In this document: piece by piece, positions 1 through 12,980 of the stretch
Layout of the letters: each line of letters starts with the position of its first letter
Numbering within the stretch: position 1 is the first letter of the stretch
Assembly (NCBI GenBank): GCA_948144175.1
Contig: CANXME010000398.1
Location: forward strand, 1,478,001-1,542,000
Reading direction: 5' to 3'
From: Closterium sp. NIES-65
Lineage: Eukaryota; Streptophyta; Zygnematophyceae; Desmidiales; Closteriaceae
DNA length: 64,000 nt
Position numbers and translations under genes: made by a program
The notes under the pieces: model-generated
Database searches by the model: none
Told to the model about the DNA's origin: nothing
The model's input: the letters and a program-made list of their open reading frames with translations, nothing else

Positions 1-3000
1 AGCAAGCTCCTGGACCAGGCAAGCTCGTGGACCAGGCAAGCTCCTGGACCAGGCAAGCTCCTGGACCAGGCAAGCTCCTGGACTAGGCAAGCTCCTAGAC
101 CAAGCAACCTTTTGGACCAGGCAAGCTCTCGGACAAGGCAAGCTCCTTGACTAGGCAAGCTAATGGACCAGGCAAGCTCTTGGACCAGGCAAGCTCTTGG
201 ACAAGGCTCGCTCCTAGACCAGGCAAGCTCTTGGACCAAGCAGGCTTCTAAACCAAGCAAGCTCCTGGACCAGGCACACTCCTGGACCAGGCACGCTCCT
301 GGACAAGGCAAGCTCCTGGACCAGGCAAGCTCCTTGACCAGGCAAGCTCCTGGAACATGCAAGCTCCTGGACCAGGCAAGCTCCTGGACCAGGCAAGCTC
401 TTGGACCAGGAAAGCTCCTGGACCAGGCAAGCTCCTTGACCAGGCAAGCTAACGGACCAAGAAAGTTCCTAGACAAGGCAAGCTCCTAGACCAGGCAAGC
501 TCCTGGACCAGGCAAGCTCCTGGACCAGGCAAGCTCCTGGACCAGGCACGCACTTGGACCACGCAAGCTCCTAGACGAGGCAAGCTCCTGGACCAGGCAA
601 GCTCCTGGACCAGGCACGCTCGTGGACCAGGCACGCTCTTGGACTAGGCAAGCTCTTGGAGCAGGCAGGCTCGTGGACCAGGCACGCTCCTAGACCTGGC
701 AAGCTCCTGGACAAGGCAAGCTCCTGGACCAAGCAAGCTCTTGGACCAGGCAAGCTCCTGAACCAGGCAAGCTCGTGGACCAGGCAAGCTCCTAGACCAG
801 GCAAGCTCGTGGACCACGCAAGCTCCTAGACCAGGCAAGCTCGTGGACCAGGCAAGCTCCTAGACCAGGCAAGCTCCTGGACCAGGCAAGCTCCTGGACC
901 AGGCAAACTCGTGGACCAGGCACGCTCCAGGACCAGGCAAGATCCTGGACCAGGAAAGCTTCTGGATCAGGCAAGCTCCTGGACCAGGCACGATCCTAGA
1001 CCAGGCAAGCTCCTAGACCAGGCAAGGTCCTGGACAAGGATAGCTCGTAGACCAGGCAAGGTCCTGGACCAGGCAAGCTCCTGGACCACGCAAGCTCTTG
1101 GACAAGGCAAGCTCTTAGACCAGGCAAGCTCGTGGACCAGGCAAGCTCCTGGACTAGGCAAGCTCCTGGACCAGGCAAGCTCATGGACTAGGCAAGCTCC
1201 TGGACCAGGAAAGCTCTTGGACAAGGCACGCTCCTGGACCAGGCAAGCTCTTGGACTAGGCAGGCTTCTGGACCAAGCAAGCTCCTAAACTAGGCACACT
1301 TCTGGACCAGGCACGCTCCTGGAAAAGGCAAGCTCCTGGACCAGGCAAGCTCCTGGTCCATGCAAGCTCCCGGAACATGCAAGCTCCTGGACCAGGCAAG
1401 CGTCTGGACCAGGCAAGCTCTTGGACCAGGAAAGCTCCTGGACCAGGCAAGCTCCTTGACCAGGCAAGCTAATGGACCAAGAAAGCTCTTGGACAAGGCA
1501 AGCTCCTAGACCAGGCAAGCTCCTGGACCACGCAAGCTCCTCGACCAGGCAAGCTTATGGACCAGGCACGCTCCTAGACTAGGCAAGCTCCTAGACGAGG
1601 CAAGCTCCTTGACCAGGCAAGCTCGTGGACCAGGCACGCTCCTGTACCAGGCAAGCTCCTAGACCAGGCAAGGACCTGGACAAGGCAAGCTCCTGGACCA
1701 GGCAAGCTCGTAGACCAGGCACGCTCATGGACCAGGCAAGCTCCTGGACCAGGAAAACTCGTGGACCAGGCACGCTCCAGGACCAGGCAAGATCCTGGAC
1801 CAGGCAAGCTCCTAAACCACGCAAGCTCCTGGATCAGGCAAGCTCCTGGACCAGGCACGCTGCTGGACCAGGCAAGCTCCTAGACCAGGCAAGGTCCTGG
1901 ACCAGGCAAGCTCCTAGACCAGGCAAACTCATGAACCAGGCACGCTCCAGGACTAGGCAAGATCCTGGACCAGGCAAGCTCCTGGACCAGTCAAGCTCCT
2001 GGATCAGGCAAGCTCCTGGACTAGGCACGCTCCTAAACCCTAGATCTGGCAAGCTCCTATACCAGGCAAGCTCCTAAACCCTAGACCAGGCACGCTTGTG
2101 GACCGGGCAAGCTCCTAGACCAGGCAAGCTCCTGGACCACGCAAGCTCCAGGACCAGGCAAACTCGTGGACCAGGCACGCTCCAGGACCAGGCAAGATCC
2201 TGGACCAGGCAAGCTCCTGGACCCGGCAAGCTCGTGGACCAGGCAAGCTCTTGGACCAGGCACGCTCGTGGACCAGGCAAGCTCCTAGACCAGGCAAGGT
2301 CCTGGACCAGGGAAGCTCGTAGACCAGGCAAGGTCCTGGACCAGGCAAGCTCCTGGACCATGCGAGCGCTTGGACAAGGCAAGCTCTTGGACCAGGCAAA
2401 CTCCTTGACCAGGCAAACTCCTGGACCAACCAAGCTCGTGGACCAGGCACTCTCTTGGACCAGGCAAGCTCCTGGACCAGGCAAGCTCCTGGACCCGGCA
2501 ATCTCTTGGACCAGGCAAGCTCGTGGACCAGGCAAGCTCCTGGACCAGGCAAGCTCCTGGACCAGGCAAGCTCCTGGACCAGGCAAACTCGTGGACCAGG
2601 CACGCTCCCGGACCAGGCAAGCTCCTTGTCCAGGCAAACTCCTGGACCAGGCAAGCTCCTGGACCAGGCAAACTCCTGGACCAGGCAAGCTCCTAGACCA
2701 GGCAAGCTCGTGGACTAGGCACGCTCCAGGACCAAGCAGGCTCCTAGACCAGGCAAACTCCTGGACCAGGCAAGCTCCTGGACCAGGCACGCTCCTGGAC
2801 GAGGCAAGCTCCTAGACCAGGCAAGCTCCTGGACCAGGCAAGCTCCTGGACCAGGCAAGCTCATGGACTAGGCAAGCTCCTGGACCAAGCAAGCTCTTGG
2901 ACAAGGCACGCTCCTGGACCAGGCAAGCTCTTGGACCAGGGAGGCTTCTGGACCAAGCAAGCTCCTGAACCAGGCACACTCCTGGACAAGGCACGCTCCT

Positions 3001-3053
3001 CGACAAGGCAAGCTCCTGGACCAGGCAAGCTCCTGGAACATGCAAGCTCCTGG
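1..3053 (+). repeat. 17-bp satellite array, forward block 1
   Basis: About 180 head-to-tail copies of CAAGCTCCTGGACCAGG fill this block with no other sequence between them. Common variants are CACGCTC or CTCGTGG (both create a CpG) and CTCTTGG, CTCCTAG or CCAAGCA. Two monomer junctions near 2032 and 2073 have lost about 10 bp. The block continues beyond the left edge of the window, so its true start is unknown. No gene is supported here; the open frames are repeat artefacts. Confidence 0.97.
241..1520. repeat. Higher-order repeat, 1020-bp period
   Basis: The variant order at about 241-500 recurs at about 1261-1520, an offset of exactly 1020 bp (60 monomers). Shared diagnostic variants are CAGGCTTCT followed by AACCAAGC, the CACACT variant, GGAACATGC and the GACCAAGAAAG monomer (near 451 and 1471). 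The same variant set appears again just before the orientation switches near 3053 and 12957. Confidence 0.8.
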
Positions 3054-3075
3054 TCCACGATTTTGCCTGGTCCAG
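3040..3075. other. Satellite orientation switch 1 (forward to reverse)
   Basis: Forward monomers run into reverse ones through GCTCCTGGTCCACGATTTTG with no unrelated DNA between them. The exact crossover is ambiguous because CCTGGWCCAGG reads almost the same on both strands. The same junction sequence recurs near 12957. Confidence 0.9.
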
Positions 3076-6000
3076 GAGCTTGCCTGGTCCACGATTTTGC
3101 CTGGTCCAGGAGTTTGCCTGGTCCTGGATCTTGCCTAGTCTAGGATCTTGCCTGGTCAAGGAGCTTGCCTGGTCCAGGAGCGTTCCTGGTCCACGAGTTT
3201 GCCTGGTCCAGAAGCTTGCCTGGTCTAGGAGCTTGCCTGGTCCAGGAGCGTGCCTGGTCTAGGAGCTTGCCTGGTCCAGGAGCTTGCCTGGTCCAGGAGC
3301 TTGCCTGATCTAAGAGCTTGCCTGGTCCAGGAGCGTGCCTGGTCAACAAGTTTTCCTGGTTCAGGAGCTTGCCTGGTCCAGGAGCTTGCCTGGTCTAGGA
3401 GCTTGCTTGGTCCAGGAGCTTGCCTGGTCCAAGAGCCTGCCTGGTCCAGGAGCGTGCCTGGTTCAAGAGCTTGCGTGGTCCAGGAGCTTGCCTGGTCTAG
3501 GAGCTTGCCTGGTCCAGGAGCGTGCCTGGTCCATGAGCTTGCCTGATCCAGGAGCTTGCCTGGTCTAGGAGCTTGCCTCGTCCAGGAGCTTGCCTGGTCA
3601 AGGAGCGTGCCTGGTCTACGAGTTTGCCTGGTCCAGGAGATTGCCTGGTCCAGGAGCTTGCCTGGTCCACGAGCGTGCGTGGTCCACGAGTTTTCCTGGT
3701 CTAGGAGATTGCGTGGTCCACGAGCTTGCCTGGTCCAGGAGCGTGCCTGGTCCACAAGCCTGCCTGGTCCAAGAGCTTGCCTAGTCCACGAGCGTGCCTG
3801 GTCCACAAGCGTGCCTGGTCTAGGAGCTTGCCTAGTCCAGAAGCTTGCCTGGTCCAGGAGCTTGCCTGGTCCAGGAGCGTGCCTGGTCCAAGAGCTTGCG
3901 TGGTCCAGGAGCTTGCCTGGTCCAGGAGCTTGCCTAGTCAAGGAGCGTGCCTGGTCCATGAGCTTGCCTGGTCCAGGAGCTTGCCTGGTCCAGGAGCGTG
4001 CCTGCTCCATGAGCTTGCCTAGTCCAGGAGCTTTTCTGGTCCAGGAGCTTGCGTGGTCCAGGAGCTTGCCTGGTCTAGGAGCTTGCTTGGACTAGACGCC
4101 TGCCTGGTCTAAGAGCTTGCGTGGTCCAGGAGCATGCCTGGTCCAAGAGCTTGCGTGGTCCAGGAGATTACCTGGTCCAGGAACTTGCCTCGTCCAGGAG
4201 CGTGTGTGGTCCACAAGCTTGCCTGGTCCAAGAGCTTGCCTGGTCCAGGAGCTTGCCTGGTCCAAGAGTTTGCCTGGTCCATGAGCTTGCTTGGTGCAGG
4301 AGCTTGTCTGTTCTAGGAGCGAGCCTGGTCCAGGAGCTTGCCTGGTCCAAGAGCTTTCCTGGTCCAGGAGCTTGCCAGGTCCAGGAGCTTGCCTGGTCCA
4401 CGAGCGTGCCGGGTCCACGAGTTTGCCTGATAAAGGAGCTTGCCTGGTCCACGAGCGTGCCTGGTCCACGAGTTTGCCTGGTCCAGGAGCTTTCGTGGTC
4501 CACGAGCTTGCCTGGTCCAGGAGCGTGCCTGGTCCACGAGCCTGCCTGGTCCAAGAGCTTGCCTAGTCCAGGAGCGTGCCTGGTCCACGAGCGTGCCTGG
4601 TCCAGGAGCTTGCCTGGTCTAGGAGCTTGCCTGGTCCAGGAGCTTGCCTGGTCTAGGAGCTTGCCTGATCCAAGAGCTTGCTTGGACTAGACGCCTGCCT
4701 GGTCTAAGAGCTTGCCCTGTCAGAAGCGTGCCTGGTCCAAAAGCTTGCGTGTTCCAGGAGCTTGCCTGGTCCAGGAGCTTGCTTGGTCTAGGAGCGTGCC
4801 TTGTCAACGAGCTTGCCTGGTCCAGGAGCTTGTCTGGTCCAAGAGCTTGCCTGGTCCAGGAGCTTGCCTGGTCCACGAGCTTGCCTGGTCCCGGAGCTTG
4901 CCTGGTCCAGGAGCTTGCGGGGTCCAAGAGCTTGCGTGGTCTAGGAGCTTGCCTGGTCCAGAAGCTTGCCTCGTTCAAGAGCGTGCGTGCTCGATGAGCT
5001 TGCCTGGTCCAGGAGCTTGCCTTGTCTAGGACCTTGCCTGGTCTAGAAGCTTGCGTGGTCACGGAGCTTGCCTGGTCCAGGAGCATGCCTGATCCAGGAG
5101 CTTGCCTGGTCAAGGAGCTTGCCTGTTCCAGGAGCTTGCCTGGTTGAACAGCTTGCCAGGTCCAAAAGCTTGCATGGTCCAGGAGCGTGCCTAGTCCAAA
5201 AGCTTGCCTGGTCCAGAAGCTTGCCTGGTCAAGGAGTTTGCTGGGTCCAGGAGTATGCCTAGTCCACGACTTTGCCTGGTCAAGAAGCTTGCCTGATCCA
5301 GGAGCTTGCCTGGTCTAGGATCTTGCCTGGTCCAGGAGCTTGCCTGGTCCAGGAGCGTGCCTGGTCTAGGAGCTTGCGTCGTCCAGGAGCTTGCCTGGTC
5401 CAGGAGCTTGCCTGGTCTAGGAGCTTGCCTTGTCCAGGAGCTTGCCTGGTCCAGTAGCTTGCCTGGTCAAGGAGCTTGCCTGGTCTAGGAGCTTGCCTGG
5501 TATAGGAGCTTGCCTGGTCCACGAGCGTGCCTGGTCCACGAGTTATACTGGTCCAGGAGCTTGCTTGGTCCAGGAGCTTGCTTAGTCCAGGAGCTTGCCT
5601 CGTCCAGGAGCGTGCCTGGTCCAAGAGCTTGCCTGGTCCAAGAACTTGCTTGGTCTAGAAGCTTGCCTGGTCCAGGAGTTTTCCTGGTCTAGGAGCTTGC
5701 CTGGTCAAGGAGCTTGCCTCGTCTAGGAGCTTGCCTGGTCCAGGAGCTTTCCTGTTCCATGAGCGTGCCCGGTCCAAGAGCTTGCCTGGTCTAGGAGCTT
5801 GCTTGGTCCAGGAGCTTGCCTGGTCCAGGAGCTTGCCTGGTCAAGGAGCGTGCGTGGTCCAAGAGCTTGCCTGGTCTAGGAGCTTTCCTGTTCCAGGAGC
5901 TTGCCTGGTCCTGGAGCGTGCCTGGTCCACGAGTTTGTCTGGTCCAGGAGCTTGCCTGGTCGAGGAGCTTGCCTAGTCTAGGAGCTTGCCTGGTCCAGGA

Positions 6001-9000
6001 GCGTGCCTGGTCCAAGAGCTTGCCAAGTCCAGGAGCTTGCTTGGTCCAAGAGCTTGCTTGGTCCAAGAGCTTGCTTGGTCCAAGAGCTTTTCTAGGAGCT
6101 TGCCTGGTCCAGGAGCGTGCCCGGTCCACGAGCTTGCCTAGTCCAGGAGCTTCCCTGTTCCAGGAGCTTGCATGGTCCAAGAGATTGCCTGGTCTAAGAG
6201 CTTGCCTGGTCCAGAAGCTTGCGTGGTCCAGGAGCTTGCTTGGTCTAGAAGCCTGCCTGGTCCAAGAGCTTGCATGGTCTTGGAGCGTGCCTGGTTTAAG
6301 AGCTTGCGTGGTCCAGGAGCTTGCGTGGTCTAGGAGCTTGCCTGGTCCAGGAGCGTGCCTGGTCCACGAGCTTGCTTGGTCTAGGAGCTTGCCTAGTCCA
6401 GAAGCGTGCCTGGTCCACGAGCTTGCCTGGTCCACGAGCGTGCCTGGTCCAGGAGCGTGCCTGCTCCACGAGCATGCCTGGTCCAGGAGCTTGCCTAGTC
6501 CAGGATCATGCCTAGTCCAGGAGCTTGCCTAGTCCAGGAGCTTGCATGGTCCACGAGCCTGCCTGGTCCAAGAGCTCGCCTGGTCCAGGAGCGCGCCTGG
6601 TCCACGAGCATGCTTGGTCCATGAGCTTGCCTGGTCCAGGAGCTTGCCTGGTCCAGGAGCTTGCCTGGTCCACGAACTTGCGTGGTCCAGGAGCTTGCCT
6701 GGTCCAGGAGCTTGCCTGGTCCAAGAGCTTGCTTGGTCCACAAGCCTGCCTGGTCCAAGAGCTTGCCTGGTCTAGGAGCGTGCCTGGTCCAAGAGCTTGC
6801 GTGGTCCTGGAGCTTGCCTGGTCTAGGAGCTTGCCTGGTCCAAGAGCGTGCCTGTTCCACGAGCGTGCCTGGTCAAGGAGCTTGCTTGGTCCAGGAGCTT
6901 GCCTTGTCTAGGAGCTTGCCTGGTCTAGGAGCTTGCCTTGTCCAGAAGCTTGCCTGGTCCAGAAGCCTGCCTGGTCCAAGAGCTTGCCTGGTCCAGGAGC
7001 GTGCCTGGTCCAAGAGCTTGCGTGGTCCAAGAGCTTGCCTGGTCTAAGAGCGTGCCCGGTCCAGAAGCTTGCCTGGTCCAGGAGCTTGCCTGGTCCAGAA
7101 GCTTGCCTGGTCCAAAAGCTTGCCTGGTCCACGAGCTTGCCTGGTCCAGGAGCATGCCTGGTCCACGAGCTTGCCTGGTCCACGAGCTTTCCTGGTCCAA
7201 GAGCTTGCGTGGTTTAGGAGCTTGCCTGGTCCAGGAGCTTGCCTTGTCTAGGAGCGTTCCTGGTCCACGAGCTTGCCTGGTCCACGAGTTTGCCTAGTCC
7301 AGGACCTTGCCTGTTCTAGGAGCTTGCCTGGTCCAGGAGCGCGCCTGGTCCATGAGCTTGCCTGGTCCATGAGCTTGCCTGGTCCATGAGCTTGCCTGGT
7401 CCATGAGCTTGCCTGGTCCAGGAGCGTGCCTGGTCCACGAGTTTGCCTGGTCCAGGAGCTTGCCTTGTCTAGGAGCTTGCCCGGTCCAGGAGCTTGCCTG
7501 ATCCAGGAGCTTGCCTCGTCCAGGAGCGTGCCTGGTCCAGGAGCTTGCCTGGTCCACGAGCTTGCCTGGTCCACGAGCTTGCCCGGTCCACGAGCTTGCC
7601 TGGTCCACGAGCTTGCTTGGTCCAGGAGCTTGCCTGGTCCAGGCTCTTGCCTGGTCCAGGAGCTTGCCTGGTCCAGGAGCTTGCCAAGTCCAGGAGCTTG
7701 CCTGGTCCAAGAGCTTGCCTGGTCTAGGAGCTTGCCTGGTCCAGGAGCTTGCCTGGTCCAGGAGCTTGCCTAGTCCAGGAGCTTGCCTGGTCCAGGAGCT
7801 TGCTTGGTCCAAAAGCATGCCTGGTCCAAGAGCTTGCCTGGTCCAGGAGCGTGCCTGGTCCAAGAGCTTGCTTGGTCCTGGAGCTTGCCTGGTCTAGGAG
7901 CTTACCTGGTCCAGGAGCGTGCCTGGTCCACGAGCGTGCCTGGTCCAGGAGCTTGCCTGGTCCAGGAGCTTGCTTGGTTTAGGAGCGTGCCTGGTCCACG
8001 AGCCTGCCTGGTCCAAGAGCTTGCCTGGTCCAGGAGCGTGCTTCGTCCACGAGCGTGCCTGGTCCAGGAGCTTGCTTGGTCTAGAAGCCTGCCTGGTTTA
8101 AGAGCTTGCCTGGTCCAGGAGCGTGCCTGGTTTAAGAGCTTGCGTGGTCCAGGAGCTTGCGTGGTCCAGGAGCTTGCCTGGTCCATGAGCTTTCGTGATC
8201 CACGAGCTTGCTTGGTCTAGGAGCTTGCCTGGTCAAGGAGCTTGCTTGGTCCAGAAGCGTGCCTGGTCCACAAGCGTGCCTGGTCCAGAAGCGTGCCTGG
8301 TCCACGAGCCTGCCTTGTCCAAGAGCTTGCCTGGTCCATGAGCGTGCCTGGTCCACGATCGTGCCTGGTCCAGGAACTTGCGTGGTCCAGGAGCTTGCTT
8401 GGTCCAGAGCTTGCCTATTCCAGGAACTTGCCTGGTCCAGGAGCTTGCCTGGTCCAGGAGCTTGCCTGGTCTAGGAGCTTGCCTGGTCCAGGAGCTTGCC
8501 TGGTCTAGGAGCTTGCCTGGTCCAGAAGCCTGCCTGGTCCAATAGCTTGCCTGGTCCAGGAGCGTGCCTGGTCCAAGAGCTTGCGTGGTCCAGGAGCTTG
8601 CCTGGTCCAGGAGCGTGCCTGGTCCACGAGCTTGCCTGGTCCATGAGCTTGCTTGGTCCAGGAGCTTGCCTGGTCACGAGCTTGCCTGGTCCACGAGCTT
8701 GCCTGGTCCAAGAGCTTGCATGGTTTAGGAGCTTGCCTGGTCCAGGTGCTTGCCTGGTCCAGGAGCTTGCCCGGTCCACGAGCTTGCCTGGTCTAGGAGT
8801 TTGCCTGGTCTAGGACCTTGCCTGGTCTAGGAGCTTGCCTGGTCCAGGAGCGTGCCTTGTCCAGGAGCGTTCCTGGTCTAGGAGCTTTCTTGGTCCAGGA
8901 GCTTGCCTGGTCAAGGAGCTTGCCTGGTCCAGGAGCTTGCCTGGTCTAGGAGCTTGCCTCTTCCTGGAGCGTGCCTTGTCCAAGAGCCTGCATTGTCCTG

Positions 9001-9026
9001 GAGCTTTCTTCGTCCGTTAGCTTGCC
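3054..9026 (-). repeat. 17-bp satellite array, reverse block 1
   Basis: About 350 monomers in reverse orientation (GCCTGGTCCAGGAGCTT on the plus strand). A short run near 7350-7415 has four successive monomers with the same CATGAGCTT variant, a sign of very local amplification. No non-satellite insertion is seen. Confidence 0.97.
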
Positions 9027-9040
9027 CTGGACCAGGCAAG
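9000..9040. other. Satellite orientation switch 2 (reverse to forward)
   Basis: Reverse monomers ending CGTCCGTTAGCTTGCCC pass directly into TGGACCAGGCAAGCTCC in forward orientation. The same join, with the same rare CGTTAG variant, is found near 18487, so one event was later duplicated. Confidence 0.9.
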
Positions 9041-9349
9041 CTCCAGGATCAGGCAAGCTCCTGGACCACGCAAGCTCCTGGACCAGGCAAGCTCCTAGAC
9101 GAGGAAAGCTTATGGACTAGGCACGCTCCTGGACCAGACACATTCCAGGACCAGGCAAGCTCCTGGACCAGGCCAGCTCATGGATCAGGCAAGCTCCTTG
9201 ACGAGGCAAGCTCTTGGACCAGGCAAGCTTGTGGACCAGGCAAGCTCTTGGACCAGGCAAGCTCTTGGACCAGGCAAGCTCGTGGACCAGGCAAGCTTCT
9301 TGACCACGCAAGCTCCTAGATGAGGCAAGCTCATGGACTAGGCACGCTC

Positions 9350-11500
9350 CTGGACAAGACACATTCTAGGACCAGGCATGCTCCAGGACCAGGCCAGCTC
9401 CTGGACCAGGCAAGCTCCTTGACGAGGCAACCAGGCAAGCTCTTGGACTCGGCATGCACCTGGACCTGACAAGCTCTTGAACCTAGCAAGTTCTTGGACT
9501 AGGCAAGCTCGTGACCAAGCAAGCTCCTGGACCAGGCAAGCTCCTCGATCAAGCACGCTCCTGGACCAGACAAGATCCTGGACCAAGCAAGATCCTGGAC
9601 CAGGCTCCTGGACCAGGCAAGCTCCTAGACCTGGCAAGCTCCTGCACCAGGAAAGCTCCTAGACCAGGCAAGCTCCCGGACCAGGCAAGCTCTTAGAACT
9701 CGCAAGCTCCTGGACCAGGCAAGCTCCTGGACCAAGCAAGCTCCTGGACCAGGCAAGCTCTTGGACCAGGCAAGCTCCTGGACCATGCAAGCTCGTGGAC
9801 CAGGCATGCTCCTGGAGGCCAACTCCTCGACCAGGCAAGCTCCTGGACCAGGCAAGCTCAAGGACCAGGCACGCTCTTGGACTAGGCAAGCTCGTGGACC
9901 AGCTCCTGGACTAGGCAAGCTCTTGGACCAGTCAAGCTCCTGGACCAGGCAAGCTTCTGAACCTCGCACGCTCCTGGACTAGGCAAGCTGTTGGACCAAG
10001 CAAGCTCCTGGACTAGGCAAGCTCCTGGACGAGGCAAGCTCATGGACTAGGCACACCCCTGGACTAGGGACATTCCAGGACCAGGCACGCTCCTGGACAA
10101 GGCCAGCTCCTAGACCAGGCATCCTGCTTCACGAGGCAAGCTCCTGGACCAGGCAAGCTCTTGGATCAGGCATGCTCCTGGACCAGGCAAGCTCTTGGAC
10201 CACGCAAGCTCCTGGACCAGGCAAGCTCCTTGACCAGGCAAGCTCCTAGACGAGGCAAGCTCATGGACTAGGCACGCTCCTTGGCCAGGTAAGCTCATGG
10301 ACCAGGCAAGCTCCTGGACCAAGCAAGCTTTTGGACAAGGCAAGCTCCTGGACGAGGCAAGCTCATGGACTAGGCACGCTCCTGGACCAGGCACCTTCCA
10401 GGACCAGGCACGCTCCTCGACCAGGCCAGCTCCTGGACCAGGCAAGCTCGTGGACCACTCTAGCTCTTGGACCACGCATGCTCCTGGACCAGGCAAGCTC
10501 TTTGACCTGGCAAGCCCTTAGACCAGGCAAGCTCCTAGACTAGGCAAGCTCTTGGACCAGGCAAGCTCCTGGACAAGGCAAGCTCTTGGACCATGCAAGC
10601 TCCTGGACCAAGCAAGCTCCTGGACCAGGCAAGCTCCTCGACCAATCACGCTCCTGAACCAGACAAGATCCTGGACCAGGCAAGATCCTGGACCAGGCTC
10701 CTGGACCAGGCAAGCTCCTAGACCAGGCAAGCTCCTGGACCAGGAAAGCTCCTAGACCAGGCAAGCTCCTGGACCAGGCAAGCTCTTAGAACTCGCAAGC
10801 TCCTGGACCAGGCAAGCTCCTGGACCGGGCAAGCTCCTGGACCAGGCAAGGTCTTGGACCCGGCAAGCTCCTAGACCATGCAAGCTCGTGGACCAGGCAT
10901 GCTCCTGGAGGCCAACTCCTCGACCAGGCAAGCTGTTGGACCAGGCAAGCTCAAGGACCAGGCACGCTCTTGGACCAGGCAAGCTCGTGGACCAGGCAAG
11001 CTCCTGGACAAGGCAAGCTCTTGGACAAGTCAAGCTCCTGGACCAGGCAAGCTTCTGAACCTCGCACGCTCATGGACTAGGCAAGCTGTTGGACAAAGCA
11101 AGCTCCTGGACCAGGCAAGCTCCTGGACGAGGCAAGCTCATGGACTAGGCAGGCTCCTGGACCAGGGACATTCCAGGACCAGGCACGCTCCTGGACCAGG
11201 CCAGCTCCTGGACCAGGCCAGCTCCTTGACCAGGCATCGTGCTTCACGAGGCAAGCTCCTGGACCAGGCAAGCTCGCGGACCAGGCATGTTCCTGGACCA
11301 GGCAAGCTCTTGGACCAGGCAAGCTCCTCGACCAGGCAAGTTCCAGGACCAGGCAAGCTCCTTGACCAGGCAAGCTCCTAGACGAGTCAAGCTCATGGAC
11401 TAGGCACGCTCCTTGGCCAGGCAAGCTCCTGGACCACGCAAGCTCCTGAACCAAGCAAGCTTTTGGACCAGGCAAGCTCGTGGACGAGGCAAGCTCCTAG
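9350..11500. repeat. Higher-order repeat, 1093-bp period
   Basis: The shortened join GGACCAGGCTCCTGGACC near 9601 recurs near 10694, and the shortened unit CCTGGAGGCC at 9811 recurs at 10904. Both offsets are exactly 1093 bp. The period is not a multiple of 17 because it includes shortened monomers. A related pair sits near 19331 and 20327 (offset 996 bp) inside the second large copy. Confidence 0.8.
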
Positions 11501-12020
11501 ACTAGGCAAGCTCCTGAACCAGACAAGCTCCTCGACCACGCAAGCTCTTGGACCAGGCAGGCTTCTGGACCAAGCAAGCTCCTGGACCAGGCAAGCTCCT
11601 GAACCAGGCACGCTCTTGGACGAGGCAAGCTCCTGGACCATGTAAGCTCCCGGACCACGCAAGCTCCTGGACCAAGCAAGCTCTTGGACCACGCAAGCTC
11701 CTGGACCAGGCAAGCTCCTGGACCAGGCAAGCTCCTGGACCAGGCACGCTCGTGGACCAGGCACGCTCTTGGACTAGGCAAGCTCTTGGACCAGGCAGGC
11801 TCGTGGACCAGGCACGCTCCTGGACAAGGCAAGCTCCTGGACCAGGCAAGCTCCTGGACCAGACAAGCTTATGGACCAGGCATGCTTCTGGATAAGGCAA
11901 GCTCCTAGACCAGGCAAGCTCCTAGACCAGGCAAACTCCTGGACCAGGCAAACGCGTGGACCAGGCACGCTCCTGGACCAAGCTCTTGGACCAGGCACGC
12001 TCCTGGACCAGGCAAGCTCT

Positions 12021-12460
12021 TGGACCAGCCACGCTTCTGGACCAAGCAAGCTCCTGGACCAGGCAAGCTCCTAAACCACGCAAGCTCTTGGACCAAGCAC
12101 GCTCCTCGACCAGGCAAGCTCTTGGACCACGCAAGATTCTGGACCAAGCAAGCTCCTGGACCAGGCAAGCTCCTGGACCAGGCACGCTCTTGGACTAGGC
12201 AAGCTCTTGGACCAGCCACGCTCCTGGACCAGGCAAGCTCTTGGACCAGCCACGCTTCTGGACCAAGCAAGCTCCTGGACCAGGCAAGCTCCTAAACCAC
12301 GCAAGCTCTTGGACCAAGCACGCTCCTCGACCAGGCAAGCTCTTGGACCACGCAAGATTCTGGACCAGGCAAGCTCCTAGACCAGGCAAGCTTCTGGACC
12401 AGGCACGCTCCTGGACCAGGCAAGCTCCTAGACAAGGCAAGCTCCTGGACCAGGCAAGCT
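12021..12460. repeat. Tandem duplication, 221-bp period
   Basis: TGGACCAGCCACGCTTCTGG at 12021 recurs at 12242, offset 221 bp (exactly 13 monomers), with about 100 bp on either side matching closely. This is a recent local tandem duplication. Confidence 0.85.
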
Positions 12461-12944
12461 CCTGGACCAGGCAAACTCGTGGACCAGGCACGCTCCCGGA
12501 CCAGGCAAGCTCCTGGTCCAGGCAAACTCCTGGACCAGGCAAGCTTTTGGACCAGGCAAATTCCTGGACCAGGCAAGCTCCTGGACCAGGCAAACTCGTG
12601 GACTAGGCACGCTCCAGGACCAAGCAGGCTCCTAGACCAGGCAAACTCCTGGACCAGGCAAGCTCCTGGACAAGGCACGCTCCTGGACCAGGCAAGCTCC
12701 TAGACCAGGCAAGCTCCTGGACCAGGCAAGCTCGTGGACCAGGCAAGCTCATGGACTAGGCAAGCTCCTGGACCAGGCAAGCTCTTGGACAAGGCACGCT
12801 CCTGGACCAGGCAAGCTCTTGGACCAGGCAGGCTTCTGGACCAAGCAAGCTCCTGAACAAGGCACACTCCTGGACCAGGCACGCTCCTCGACAAGGCAAG
12901 CTCCTGGACCGGGCAAGCTCCTGGACCAGGCAAGCTCCTGGAAC

Positions 12945-12980
12945 ATGCAAGCTCCTGGTCCACGATTTTGCCTGGTCCAG
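12945..12980. other. Satellite orientation switch 3 (forward to reverse)
   Basis: Same junction sequence as the switch near 3053 (GCTCCTGGTCCACGATTTTG), in matching flanking variants. It is best read as a duplicated copy of that junction. Confidence 0.9.

Larger units (their letters stand above)
2570..11500. repeat. Large segmental repeat, copy A
   Basis: This stretch corresponds in variant order to about 12460-20740. It contains both a forward-to-reverse switch (3053) and a reverse-to-forward switch (9026) that recur at 12957 and 18487. Offsets are about 9.9 kb at the first switch and 9.46 kb at the second, so the copies differ by an internal length change of about 443 bp (26 monomers). Boundaries are approximate because the unit sequence is so repetitive. 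Confidence 0.8.
9027..12957 (+). repeat. 17-bp satellite array, forward block 2
   Basis: About 230 forward monomers, including shortened units such as CTCCTGGAGGCCAACTCC (near 9808 and 10901) in which part of a monomer is lost. Two internal higher-order repeats (1093 bp and 221 bp) are listed separately. No gene is supported. Confidence 0.97.

Noticed and set aside
2032-2083. Two CCTAAACCCTA stretches resembling plant telomere repeats
   Set aside because: Each is explained by loss of about 10 bp between two ordinary monomer variants (CCTAAACC and CTAGACC). There is no tandem telomere array.
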